In this document: piece by piece, positions 1 through 9,118 of the stretch | Position numbering within the stretch: position 1 is the stretch's first letter | Layout of the letters: each line of letters opens with the position of its first letter | DNA from: an uncultured Pseudomonadota bacterium | GTDB taxonomy: Bacteria; Desulfobacterota; Desulfobacteria; Desulfobacterales; Desulfobacteraceae | Length of the DNA: 36,706 nt | Reading direction: 5' to 3' | NCBI GenBank assembly: GCA_937880875.1 | Contig: CALGRI010000106.1 | Span: forward strand, 1 to 36,706 | The notes under the pieces: model-generated | Seen by the model: the letters and a program-made list of their open reading frames with translations, nothing else | Database searches by the model: none | Told to the model about the DNA's origin: nothing | Position numbers and translations under genes: made by a program

Positions 1-1684
1 TCATTGCATCTGCTGTATCATCACCTCTTCTACTTGCAATGCCGATACTGATCGTTATACTAACCTCTCCTGATCTTGTGACCATTTTATGGTCGGCTAT
101 TTTTGCCCTCACGCGCTCATAGATCCTTTCTTCAACCAATCCGCTAGAAGAGGGCAAATCGGGTATAACGAATAAAAACTCTTCTCCACCGTATCGGCCC
201 ACAAGGTCATAAGGCCTAAGGGTGTTCTGGACAGTTTTGACAAAATTGCACAGGACATCGTCGCCCATCTGGTGACCATACTTGTCATTGACATGTTTGA
301 AGTGATCAATGTCACATAACCCAATGCTTAGCTTCAAGTTCCCCCTCTTAGCACGGGCCAGTTCTTCGCTCAGTCTGTCTAAAATGGCACGCCGGTTCGG
401 GGCTCCGGTTAAAGGATCATGTGTGGCCTCGTGTTCCAACTTCAAGTTAAGTAATTTTAATTCCTGTTTAGCCTGCTTCTGGTCAGTGATGTCTTTTAAA
501 ATTACAATCAGCTTTGATATTTTATTATTTAGATTTTTTATGCAGGATGCACTTATGATAACATCTATACTGCTGCCGTGCTTTGTAAGCCTTTGAGTCT
601 CAAATTGTACTTTATTCCCGGAGCCCAACAGCTCTTTTGTTTTTTCAGAAGTTATCTGTTCTTGATCATCAGGGACAAAGGGTATGCGCTTGCCTTTTAA
701 TTCATCCAAAGTCCATCCGAATACATCAACAAAGGCTGGATTCAGATATTCAGTCTCACCCTGATTGCTATATATTACAATTGGATCAGGAGTTGCAGAT
801 AGAATGGTTTTTAGTCGTTCTTCGCTCTCTTTCAGCGCTTCCTCAGTCTGTTTACGTTCGGTGATATCCTGTACCAGTGATGCCATGCCAATACCCCTGC
901 CATCAACATCTTTCAGGGCTGTATTGTACCACTCACATGTGATTCGCCTGCCGCCTTTAGTTATATTCTCGTTTATACTATGTGTATCACCACCTTTTTC
1001 AGATAACATATCCTGGAAAATGCCCTCAACCAATTCCTTCATATCTTCAGGAAGAATAAGTTCAGTAATATGTTTGCCGATAACCTCTTCTTTGGTATAA
1101 CCAAATATATTTTCGGCAGCAGGGTTCCACTCAACAGTCTTGAAATTCAAGTCCCAGGAAATTGCTCCAATCGGTGTATTTAAAAGATGAGTGGAAAGCA
1201 GCTGTTCACTCTTTCGCAACGTTTCCTCGATCTTCTTCCATTCGTTGATAACCTCATTGTATATAATGATACCACCGATTGAACCATCGGATTCATACCA
1301 GGGACGGCATTCCCAGCGTGTCCAATGCACGGAGCCGTCCTCTCTATAATAAGGATCTTCCTCTGCGCTTAACACCTCCCCGGCTAATGATTTTTGATGC
1401 ACGTCTTTCCATTTTTGAGGAAGATCCGGAAAAACATCATAGTGGCATTTGCCAATTACATGCTGCTCTTTAACCTTGTAATCAGTTAGATATCGTGTGC
1501 TGACATATATATACTTTAAATCCCTGTCAAATACGGCAATTGCACTTCGGGCATGAGAAATAATATAATCCATCAAATCGTGGGAGTGAATGAGTTGTTT
1601 TTCGCTGCGTTTGCGATTAGATTCTGCCTGCTCTAATTTTTGAATCTTTTTTTTTAATGCCTCATAGGTTGGTTTTTGCGCCAT
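1..1684 (-). CDS. Multi-PAS sensor diguanylate cyclase (GGDEF), truncated at its C-terminus by the left window edge
   Basis: Manual minus-strand translation from ATG at 1684 (MAQKPTYEALKKKIQKLEQAE...) stays open to the edge. PAS-like segments include 'WNPAAENIFGYTKEEVIGKHITELI' and 'YLNPAFVDVFGWTLDELKGKRIPFV'. The GGDEF domain reads 'HDPLTGAPNRRAILDRL...DIDHFKHVNDKYGHQMGDDVL...VGRYGGEEFLFV' (GGEEF near 181-199). It is missing from the ORF track because it has no stop inside the window. Confidence 0.9.
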   Translation of the reverse strand, partial: MAQKPTYEALKKKIQKLEQAESNRKRSEKQLIHSHDLMDYIISHARSAIAVFDRDLKYIYVSTRYLTDYKVKEQHVIGKCHYDVFPDLPQKWKDVHQKSLAGEVLSAEEDPYYREDGSVHWTRWECRPWYESDGSIGGIIIYNEVINEWKKIEETLRKSEQLLSTHLLNTPIGAISWDLNFKTVEWNPAAENIFGYTKEEVIGKHITELILPEDMKELVEGIFQDMLSEKGGDTHSINENITKGGRRITCEWYNTALKDVDGRGIGMASLVQDITERKQTEEALKESEERLKTILSATPDPIVIYSNQGETEYLNPAFVDVFGWTLDELKGKRIPFVPDDQEQITSEKTKELLGSGNKVQFETQRLTKHGSSIDVIISASCIKNLNNKISKLIVILKDITDQKQAKQELKLLNLKLEHEATHDPLTGAPNRRAILDRLSEELARAKRGNLKLSIGLCDIDHFKHVNDKYGHQMGDDVLCNFVKTVQNTLRPYDLVGRYGGEEFLFVIPDLPSSSGLVEERIYERVRAKIADHKMVTRSGEVSITISIGIASRRGDDTADAM

Positions 1685-1878
1685 GTGACTTTCCTTTTAT
1701 GTCAAATTAGGCTTGATTCTTGGAGCAGAATGCTTGCCTCCAGCACACTTCCCAGGCCATAAGACCATCAGAATGCGTTTAATATTCTGGTCAATCCAAA
1801 TAAGAATTACAATAACATATATTGTGGCGCAAGGTAAATTGATTAATTTCGGGAAAATTTTGTTGAACAAATTGTTCA

Positions 1879-4800
1879 TCAGAGCATTGTAGATAGTTTG
1901 ATTAAAAATGCATCCAGTTTTTTGGCAGAAATCTTTATGGCTGTTTTCAGTTCCGGAGCAAATAAAGAAATTTTATATTCTTCTAAAAGCCAGAAAAACT
2001 GTTCTATTCTTTGGGATTTTTCTGGCATTGAGTCTTTTGAAAGCGAGGTTAAAAGATTATTCAGGTGAATGGTGTAATCGGTTAGCTGTAATGCTTTTTT
2101 TTCTTCTTTTAAAGGATTGTTAACCGCTCTTTGGGCCCTGATCCGGGTACAGGCGATATAGCGGTGAAGCTGTTTGATCCTTTCGTAATCATACAGGTCA
2201 ACAAAATTTTCAGGCACAAGGTGTTTGAGATCTTTGAACAGCCCGGTTAATATTATAAAGATTTTTTCTTTTTTCTGATGTTGAAAAGATAACTTCTGGA
2301 TAAGTTCAAAGCAGGATTGATATTCTTTTCCCAGAACAAGAAAGGTTTTAATAAAGTCCTGTCCCGTATTGAAAAGCTGTTTTAATTGGGTCTGGGCATG
2401 AAGCTCAAACGCTTTTTTTGTTCTGAGATTTTTTTCAAACAGGGTATGGGTGATAATATTGAACAAGGATTGCTGAAATTTTGTCTGGCCATTGAAAAAA
2501 GGCGCCATCTGTTTTATCCCGGAAGATGCATTGATGTCTTTTCTAAGCGCCTTGAAATCATCTGGATAAGATAGTTTAAATAATTCTTTTATCCCCTGGC
2601 AATGGGATTCAAAAGCCACCTGTTCTGAATTGAAAAGCCTGAGGGATATTATTGGGGGTCTGGTTTTTGAATCAGGTTGTGTTTCAATTTTCAGGCCAAA
2701 AAAGCCTTTCCGGGTAAATTCCTTGTCCTGGGATATGATAATAAAGTCTTCAAGGTCTTTAAAATTCCATTCTCTGATATCGATTATTTCATGTTCTTTT
2801 TGGGCTCTTTCAAAGGCATTGTTTTTTTGGGGAATGGTAGTTGCTGAAAATTGATTTAAAACGGCTTTATCCCGCAAGGCTTTTATCTCATGGCCTTTTT
2901 CATCCCGGATGGAGAATCGCATTTTTAAGTGGTCCGCAAGTTCTTTATCAGACCAGAGATTTGCCGGGATGATAAAATTAAATCGGTTTTGAATAAAGGC
3001 GGAGAGCTGTGAAAACAAGGGGGCATCTTCGTTTGGCAATTCTCTTGCAATGATGGCTGCTTTTTCAGACACAGGCACCAGTTTTACCCGGTATTTTTTG
3101 GGGAGCGCCTTTATCAGGGCGGCAATTTTTTCTTCAAACAGGCCTGGAACCAGCCTGTCCACACTGTTTTTTGAGACAAGCATGGCTGAGGCAGCAGGAA
3201 CGTTCAGGGTGATTCCATCTTTTTTAGACCCGGGATTGAATTCATATTCCAGCCTGAATTTAGCCTGGGCCATTTTCAGGGTATCGGGGAATAAAGACAG
3301 TTCATGTCCATCAAAGGCAGATTTTTGAAGATCTTCCAGTGTCATTTTTAAAAAATCCTGGTTTTTCTGGTCTTTAATAAATTTGGAAAAGGTTCTGATA
3401 TTATAAAAAGGCCCTGGCAGTCTTGACTGGTAAAAAGCAAAAATATCCTCTTCTGATGCCAGAATATCCTTTTTTCGCCGTTTATGTTCAAGGGTTTCAA
3501 GCTCATCCATGAGTTGAAGGTTATGGGTCATAAATTCAAATTTTTGAAGGATTTCTCCCTGGACCAGAGCATGACGTATAAATATTTCCCCTGATTCTTC
3601 GGGGTTTATCTGGCCATAAGCAATATTTCGGTCATTTACAATAATCAGTCCAAACAGGGATATCTGTTCTTTTGCAATCACTTCACCGCGTTTTTTTTCC
3701 CAGTGTGGATCTGAATAGGTATGGACACAAAGGTCTTTGCCGATCTGTTCAAGCCATTCAGGATCAATGGTGGCAACCGTTCTTGCAAAAAGCTGACTGG
3801 TTTTCACAAATTCCGCCGCCACAATCCAGTTGCTGGCAGTCTTAAAAAGACCTGATCCGGGGAATATCATTGCCTGCTGGCCCTTTGCAGCGCTGAAGAG
3901 GTGTTTTTCCTTTTTATGGGCAATATTGGCAAGATACCCGGCTAAAATGGCTTTATGCAGGGCAATATATAAAGGCCCGCCAAATTCAAATTCTTTAGCT
4001 TTCATGCCAGAGGTTCCTGTTGGAGGGGTAAATTCTTTTTCACCCTGCAAATCATGGTCTTTCAGTATCCTGATAATCTGGCCATGAATTTCATTCCATT
4101 CCCTCATGCGTTTAAAGGACAGGAAGTGGTCCTGGCAGTATTTTTTGAGTCTGGCGCGGGAACTTAATTCTTTTTCAGCAGTTTTAACCGCATTCCATAT
4201 ATTTAGAAGCGTAATAAAATCAGAACCCGGGTCTTTGTACAATGCATGTTTTTGATCGGCTGCCTGGGTTTTATCTGCCGGCCTTTGCCGTGGATCTGCA
4301 ATGGCAAGGACCGTTGTAATGATAGCAGCTTCTTTCAAGCATCCGTTTCTGTCGGCTTCTATCAAGATCCTGGATAATTTGGGATCTATGGGAAGCCTGG
4401 CCATGGTCCGTCCGATTTTTGTCAGAGCATATGTTTTTTTCTTTTTTTGTATTTTGTGGGACTTTTCTTCTTTAATAGCGGAAAGTTCAATCAAGGTATC
4501 AAATCCGTCCTTAACACTTTTGGGCACTGGTGTATCAATGAATGGAAAGGTAGCGACATCCCCGAGATTTAATGAGATCATTCGTAATATGACTTCAGCA
4601 AGGTTGCTTCTTAAGATTTCAGGGGAGGTAAAAAAAGGCCTGGCCCCAAAATCATCTTCATCAAACAACCGTATGCAGATTCCATTTTCCACCCTGCCGC
4701 AACGGCCCAGCCTCTGGTTGGCGGAAGACTGGGAAATAGGGCTGACGGGAAGGGAGGTGGTCCTTGTCCGGGGAGAATACTCAGGAATCCTTGCAAGCCC

Positions 4801-5799
4801 TGTGTCAACTACATATTTAATCCCGGGTATGGTCAAGGAGGTTTCTGCCACATTGGTTGCAACGATGATCTTTCGTCCAACTTGCCGGGAAAAAATTTTG
4901 GCCTGCTCATTTGCTGAAAGTCTTGCAAAAAGAGGCAGAACCGTGACACTGGGATGATTTTTTCCCCGGATCAATTCTATGGTTTCTCCGATATCCTGCT
5001 CTGTGGGCATGAATACTAGGATGTCACCGGACCTGGATTGGGAAAGAAGAAGATTTACAGCATCTGCTGCAGCTTCCACATACCCCTGGTCTTCAATGGT
5101 CCCATTTCCATCCTCTTTATTTAAAAAGGGCATATAGATAGTCTCAACCGGGTACATCCGTCCTGTGACTTCAATGATAGGAGCATTGTCAAAGGCTTTG
5201 GAAAATTTTTGCGTATCAATGGTGGCAGATGTGATTATCAGTTTGAGATCATTCCTTTTTTTAACCAGGTCTCTCAAAATGCCCAGGGTGAAGTCAATAT
5301 TCAGGCTTCGTTCGTGGGCTTCATCTACAATAATGGTATCATATTCATTTAAGAACCTGTCGCCTTGAGTTTCCGCAAGCAGTATCCCATCCGTCATTAT
5401 TTTTATACAGGTCTGGCCCCGGGTTTTATCATCAAATCTGATTTTATATCCAACAGACTGGCCAATACTTTCATTGAGTTCCTCGGCAATTCGTTTTGCA
5501 ACATTGATGGCCGCTATTCGTCTTGGCTGTGTACAGCCGATCATTCCTTTTATTCCCTGTCCTGCTTCAAGACAGAATTTGGGAATCTGGGTGGTTTTTC
5601 CAGACCCTGTTTCCCCAGAAATAATCACCACTTTATTGTTTTTAATGGCATTGATGATGTCTTGTTTTTTTGAGGTGATGGGCAGATCAGGGTTAAAAAT
5701 TATGTTGGAAGGCCTGCTAAACTGCCGGTCTTTTTTCTTTCTTGTCACTGATCCTCTTTTCGGGTCTATTGTCGAATCTATTTTTTTGGGTTTATTCAT
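1879..5799 (-). CDS. hrpA: ATP-dependent RNA helicase HrpA (DEAH-box)
   Basis: 1306 aa. Motifs GETGSGKTTQIPK, DEAHERSLN, SATIDTQKF, ATNVAETSLTIPGI and QRLGRCGR, plus the long C-terminal region typical of HrpA. Confidence 0.95.
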   Translation of the reverse strand: MNKPKKIDSTIDPKRGSVTRKKKDRQFSRPSNIIFNPDLPITSKKQDIINAIKNNKVVIISGETGSGKTTQIPKFCLEAGQGIKGMIGCTQPRRIAAINVAKRIAEELNESIGQSVGYKIRFDDKTRGQTCIKIMTDGILLAETQGDRFLNEYDTIIVDEAHERSLNIDFTLGILRDLVKKRNDLKLIITSATIDTQKFSKAFDNAPIIEVTGRMYPVETIYMPFLNKEDGNGTIEDQGYVEAAADAVNLLLSQSRSGDILVFMPTEQDIGETIELIRGKNHPSVTVLPLFARLSANEQAKIFSRQVGRKIIVATNVAETSLTIPGIKYVVDTGLARIPEYSPRTRTTSLPVSPISQSSANQRLGRCGRVENGICIRLFDEDDFGARPFFTSPEILRSNLAEVILRMISLNLGDVATFPFIDTPVPKSVKDGFDTLIELSAIKEEKSHKIQKKKKTYALTKIGRTMARLPIDPKLSRILIEADRNGCLKEAAIITTVLAIADPRQRPADKTQAADQKHALYKDPGSDFITLLNIWNAVKTAEKELSSRARLKKYCQDHFLSFKRMREWNEIHGQIIRILKDHDLQGEKEFTPPTGTSGMKAKEFEFGGPLYIALHKAILAGYLANIAHKKEKHLFSAAKGQQAMIFPGSGLFKTASNWIVAAEFVKTSQLFARTVATIDPEWLEQIGKDLCVHTYSDPHWEKKRGEVIAKEQISLFGLIIVNDRNIAYGQINPEESGEIFIRHALVQGEILQKFEFMTHNLQLMDELETLEHKRRKKDILASEEDIFAFYQSRLPGPFYNIRTFSKFIKDQKNQDFLKMTLEDLQKSAFDGHELSLFPDTLKMAQAKFRLEYEFNPGSKKDGITLNVPAASAMLVSKNSVDRLVPGLFEEKIAALIKALPKKYRVKLVPVSEKAAIIARELPNEDAPLFSQLSAFIQNRFNFIIPANLWSDKELADHLKMRFSIRDEKGHEIKALRDKAVLNQFSATTIPQKNNAFERAQKEHEIIDIREWNFKDLEDFIIISQDKEFTRKGFFGLKIETQPDSKTRPPIISLRLFNSEQVAFESHCQGIKELFKLSYPDDFKALRKDINASSGIKQMAPFFNGQTKFQQSLFNIITHTLFEKNLRTKKAFELHAQTQLKQLFNTGQDFIKTFLVLGKEYQSCFELIQKLSFQHQKKEKIFIILTGLFKDLKHLVPENFVDLYDYERIKQLHRYIACTRIRAQRAVNNPLKEEKKALQLTDYTIHLNNLLTSLSKDSMPEKSQRIEQFFWLLEEYKISLFAPELKTAIKISAKKLDAFLIKLSTML

Positions 5800-5978
5800 A
5801 GCAGTTGAATAGTAACTTAAAGTTCAAAAATGTCAAATTTTGAATCTTTATTTTTAAAATATGGTTGACATGAAAGACGGAATAAGAGAAAAAGAACTTT
5901 GTTTAAAAAATTTTAGTTAATATACGATAAGGTGATGAAAAGACTTTAAATTTGGATATACAGGGGGAAAACAATAGC

Positions 5979-7298
5979 ATGGGAGATACAGCTATTAAAA
6001 TTGGAGGCGCAAGGAAGAGCGTTTTTAAAGATAAGGTAATGAAGCTTTTGCCTGATGGCGGGAATTTGAATGCATGCCTGACATGCGGTGCTTGTGCATC
6101 AGGTTGTCCTGCAACGGGTCTTGAAGGAATGGATCCAAGAAAGTTCCTGAGAATGGCAGCACTTGGAATGGATGAAGAAGTGTTGAACTCAAACTGGGTA
6201 TGGATGTGTACCATGTGTATGCGGTGTATTTATGTCTGTCCCATGGAAATTAATATTCCCCAGCTTGTATTCAATGCAAGAGCGCAATGGCCAAGAGATG
6301 AAAGACCAAAAGGTATCAGGGGTTCATGCGACATGGCATTAAAGAACGACACCTGTTCTGCCATGGGTGCCAATGAAGAAGATTTTCAATTTGTTGTGGA
6401 AGATGTTCTTGAAGAATACCAGGAAGCACAGCCTGAATTTGAAGAGATGACGGCAGATGTAAACCGGGAAGGGGCCTATTATTTTTTGAACCAGAACTCC
6501 AGAGAGCCTGTAACAGAACCTGATGAAATGGTTCCGCTTTGGAAGATCCTGCACCTTGCAGGGGCAGACTGGACCTATGGCACAAAAGGCTGGGCAGCGG
6601 AAAATTATTGCATGTTTCTGGCTGAAAATGAAACCTGGGAAAAAATTATCCGGACAAAGGTAAAAGCCGTGGAGGATCTGGGCTGTAAAGTCTGGCTCAA
6701 CACGGAGTGAGGGCACGAACTTTTCGCAGTCCTGGCAGGACTGAAAAAATTCAAGATCCCTTACAATTTTGAAATTAAAAGTATTATTCAACTTTATGCT
6801 CAATGGATCAGGGAAGGCAAACTCAAACCGTCTTCTGACTGGAACAAAGACAGGAAAATCAAGTTCACACTTCAGGATCCCTGTCAGCTGGTGAGGAAAA
6901 CGCTTGGTGACCCGGTTGCCGAAGAAATGAGATATGTTGTCAAGAAAGTTGTGGGTGAAGAAAATTTAATTGACATGACACCCAATAAATCAAATAATTT
7001 TTGCTGCGGCGGCGGTGGCGGATTCCTCCAGTCTGGTTTTCAGGAGCAAAGAAGGGCTTATGGACAGACAAAGGCCAACCAGATCCTTGCAACAAAAGCC
7101 ACCTATTGCATCACCCCATGCCATAATTGTCATGCCCAGGTGCATGATATGGCCGAGGTCAATGACCATGCATGGGAAACAGTTCATCTGTGGACTCTGT
7201 TAAATCTTTCCCTGGGTATACTGGGCCCTAATGAAAGAACCTATCTTGGTGATGATTTAAAAGAAGTGGATGTGTTTCACCCGGAATCTGCCATGTAA
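5979..7298 (+). CDS. HdrD/GlpC/TmcB-like (Fe-S)-binding protein with an in-frame UGA, probable selenoprotein (Sec at codon 244)
   Basis: ORFs 5952..6710 and 6891..7298 are in the same frame. The 60 codons from 6711 to 6890 are open and coding (GHELFAVLAGLKKFKIPYNFEIKSIIQLYAQWIREGKLKPSSDWNKDRKIKFTLQDPCQL). Two N-terminal 4Fe-4S motifs (CLTCGACASGCP, CTMCMRCIYVCP) and a C-terminal CCG-type Cys-rich region (DPCQL...NNFCCGGGGGF...CITPCHNC). ATG at 5979 has a GGGGG ribosome-binding site upstream; the track's 5952 start is TTG. Confidence 0.85.
6717..6752 (+). promoter_or_regulatory. Candidate bacterial SECIS stem-loop just 3' of the in-frame UGA
   Basis: cagtcc(6727-6732)-tggca-ggactg(6738-6743) gives a perfect 6-bp upper stem with a 5-nt loop carrying G in its first two nucleotides. 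It extends through a small internal loop to tttt/aaaa and gaa/ttc pairing. The stem starts 16 nt after the TGA. Confidence 0.65.
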
Positions 7299-7329
7299 TT
7301 TGCATATCTGAAATTTTAAGATTAAGTCA

Positions 7330-7369
7330 GCCTTATACAGCAAGTAATTTGCTGTATAAGGCTTTTTTT
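7330..7369 (+). terminator. Rho-independent terminator after the Fe-S protein gene
   Basis: Perfect 14-bp inverted repeat gccttatacagcaa-gtaat-ttgctgtataaggc followed by a T run. Confidence 0.9.
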
Positions 7370-7457
7370 ATGGTTTATATTTTTAAAAATAAAAAATAAG
7401 ATTTGAGAATTTTAATAGTTTGCCTAAGAAAATTAATTGTGGTAATGAAATCTGATC

Positions 7458-8252
7458 ATGACTCAAATTATCAGTATAGCAAACCAGAAAGGTGGCGTTG
7501 GAAAAACAACGACCGCTGTTAATCTTTCAGCCGCTCTTGCCACAATCGGAAAAAAAGTATTGCTTGTTGATTGTGATTCCCAGGCAAATGCAACAACAGG
7601 TATGGGGATCGATAAACCCTCCCTGGAATATTCTTTGTACCAGGGCCTGATTGGTGAGATTGGGGTTGAAGATATTATTTTTCCCACTATTTTACCAAAA
7701 TTAATGATGATTCCGGCTGATACGGATCTCATAGGCTTTGAAATTGAGATGGTGTCGGAAAGGGACAGGGAGAAAAAGCTTAAAACGCTTCTGGAACCGG
7801 TAAAGGGAAATTTTGATTATATTATCATTGATTGCCCTCCGGCTTTAAGTTTGTTGACATTAAACGCGTTTGCAGCTTCAGATTCAGTTTTGATACCCCT
7901 TCAGAGTGAATTTTATGCACTGGAAGGCCTGGGGCAACTCCTGGATACCATTAAACGCGTTAAAGCATCTTTTAATCCCGGATTGAAGATCAAAGGGATC
8001 CTTTTGACCATGTATGACAAACGAACAAATCTTGCTCAAAATGTTGTTGAAGATGCAAAAAAATATTTCAAAGATATGGTTTTCAAAACAAAAATACCGC
8101 GTAATGTGAGGCTTGGAGAAGCACCAAGCTATGGATTGCCGATTATTTTATATGATAAGCTGTCAACAGGGTCAAAAAGTTATATTACTTTTGCAAGGGA
8201 ACTTCTAACCCGGAGGTCACACGTAACCCGGAGGTCACACGTAAAAAGATGA
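7458..8252 (+). CDS. parA: ParA/Soj-family chromosome-partitioning ATPase
   Basis: MTQIISIANQKGGVGKTTTAVNLSAALA deviant Walker A; DYIIIDCPPALSLLTLNAF; R-rich C-terminus. Confidence 0.95.
   Translation: MTQIISIANQKGGVGKTTTAVNLSAALATIGKKVLLVDCDSQANATTGMGIDKPSLEYSLYQGLIGEIGVEDIIFPTILPKLMMIPADTDLIGFEIEMVSERDREKKLKTLLEPVKGNFDYIIIDCPPALSLLTLNAFAASDSVLIPLQSEFYALEGLGQLLDTIKRVKASFNPGLKIKGILLTMYDKRTNLAQNVVEDAKKYFKDMVFKTKIPRNVRLGEAPSYGLPIILYDKLSTGSKSYITFARELLTRRSHVTRRSHVKR
8206..8241 (+). repeat. Perfect tandem duplication of 18 bp (taacccggaggtcacacg x2) spanning the parA 3' end and the parB ribosome-binding site
   Basis: Read directly; it encodes TRRSHV-TRRSHV at the ParA C-terminus and doubles a GGAGG core. 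Confidence 0.95.
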
Positions 8253-9118
8253 TGAAAAGGAAAAAGAAAAACACTGGTCTGGGAAGGGGAATTTCAGCAC
8301 TGATTCCGGATTTTGACATGTCGGAGAGCAGTCCTGATTTTTTCATGTGTTCCATTGAAGATATAAAACCTAACAGGTATCAGCCTAGAACCGTTTTCAG
8401 CCAGGAAGAAATGGACCTGCTTAAGGAATCCATTGCACAGCAGGGTGTTCTGCAACCTTTGCTGGTAAGGCATCTTGATGATTCCTATGAGTTGATAGCA
8501 GGGGAGAGAAGACTTCGCGCTGCCAGGGAAGTCAATTTGACCCATGTGCCTGTGTTTGTAAAAAATCTGACGGATGAACAGGTCCTGGAAGTTTCCATTA
8601 TTGAGAATATTCAAAGAGAAAATCTAAATGTTCTTGAAGAGGCAGAGGCTTATTACCGATTGATTAATGAGTTTAATTATACCCAGGAAAAAGTTGCAAA
8701 AAAAATTGGCAAGAACCGTTCTACAATCGCAAATCTGATTCGTCTCAGAAGCCTTCCCCAGGTGATTAAAGACAGCCTGATTGCAGAAATTATATCCATG
8801 GGACATGCAAGAGCCCTTTTAGGGGCCGGCTCCCAGGAAAACCAGATTTATCTTTTTGAAATAGTCCTTGAAAAAGAGTTGTCTGTGAGACAGACGGAAA
8901 AACTTGTCAACAACGCCAAAAAAGAACCCCAGAAATTTCAGAAAAAAATATCAGCAGCTGAAAAACAATTTCTTGATGAAACCTGTTCAATCCTTTCCAA
9001 TCATATTCAATCCATTGTCAAAATTAAAAAGATCGGGGATAAAGGCAAGATTGAAATCAATTTTAAATCCAAAATAGAGTTCACACGACTGGTCGATCTT
9101 TTGACTAATCTTTCATGA
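8249..9118 (+). CDS. parB: ParB/Spo0J-family partition protein
   Basis: KKNTGLGRGISALIPD N-terminus; ELIAGERRLRAAREV; ENIQRENLNVLEEAEAYYRL; HTH region with GKNRSTIANLIRLRSLP. ATGA overlap with parA. Confidence 0.95.
   Translation: MMKRKKKNTGLGRGISALIPDFDMSESSPDFFMCSIEDIKPNRYQPRTVFSQEEMDLLKESIAQQGVLQPLLVRHLDDSYELIAGERRLRAAREVNLTHVPVFVKNLTDEQVLEVSIIENIQRENLNVLEEAEAYYRLINEFNYTQEKVAKKIGKNRSTIANLIRLRSLPQVIKDSLIAEIISMGHARALLGAGSQENQIYLFEIVLEKELSVRQTEKLVNNAKKEPQKFQKKISAAEKQFLDETCSILSNHIQSIVKIKKIGDKGKIEINFKSKIEFTRLVDLLTNLS

Noticed and set aside
1697-1879. 60-aa minus-strand ORF with ATGA overlap with the hrpA stop and a hydrophobic segment
   Set aside because: Could be a small membrane protein, but too short and without a recognisable family; left uncalled pending conservation data.
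4301-4957. 218-aa plus-strand ORF
   Set aside because: Antisense to well-supported hrpA; composition is reverse-complement shadow coding with no family motif.
5865-5870. TTGACA upstream of the Fe-S protein gene as a sigma-70 -35 box
   Set aside because: No convincing -10 element at 16-18 bp spacing.
6708-6710. Reading the TGA as a true stop, giving two separate genes (5952..6710 and 6891..7298) or a pseudogene
   Set aside because: The frame is kept, the 60 intervening codons look coding, the downstream piece lacks a good start and ribosome-binding site, and a SECIS-like hairpin follows. Nonsense mutation is not excluded without homologs.
6339-6803. 154-aa minus-strand ORF
   Set aside because: Antisense to the Fe-S protein gene, no motif support.
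7299-9118. parS sites near parAB
   Set aside because: I saw no TGTTTCACGTGAAACA-like 16-mer by eye; a motif scan of the whole chromosome would be needed.
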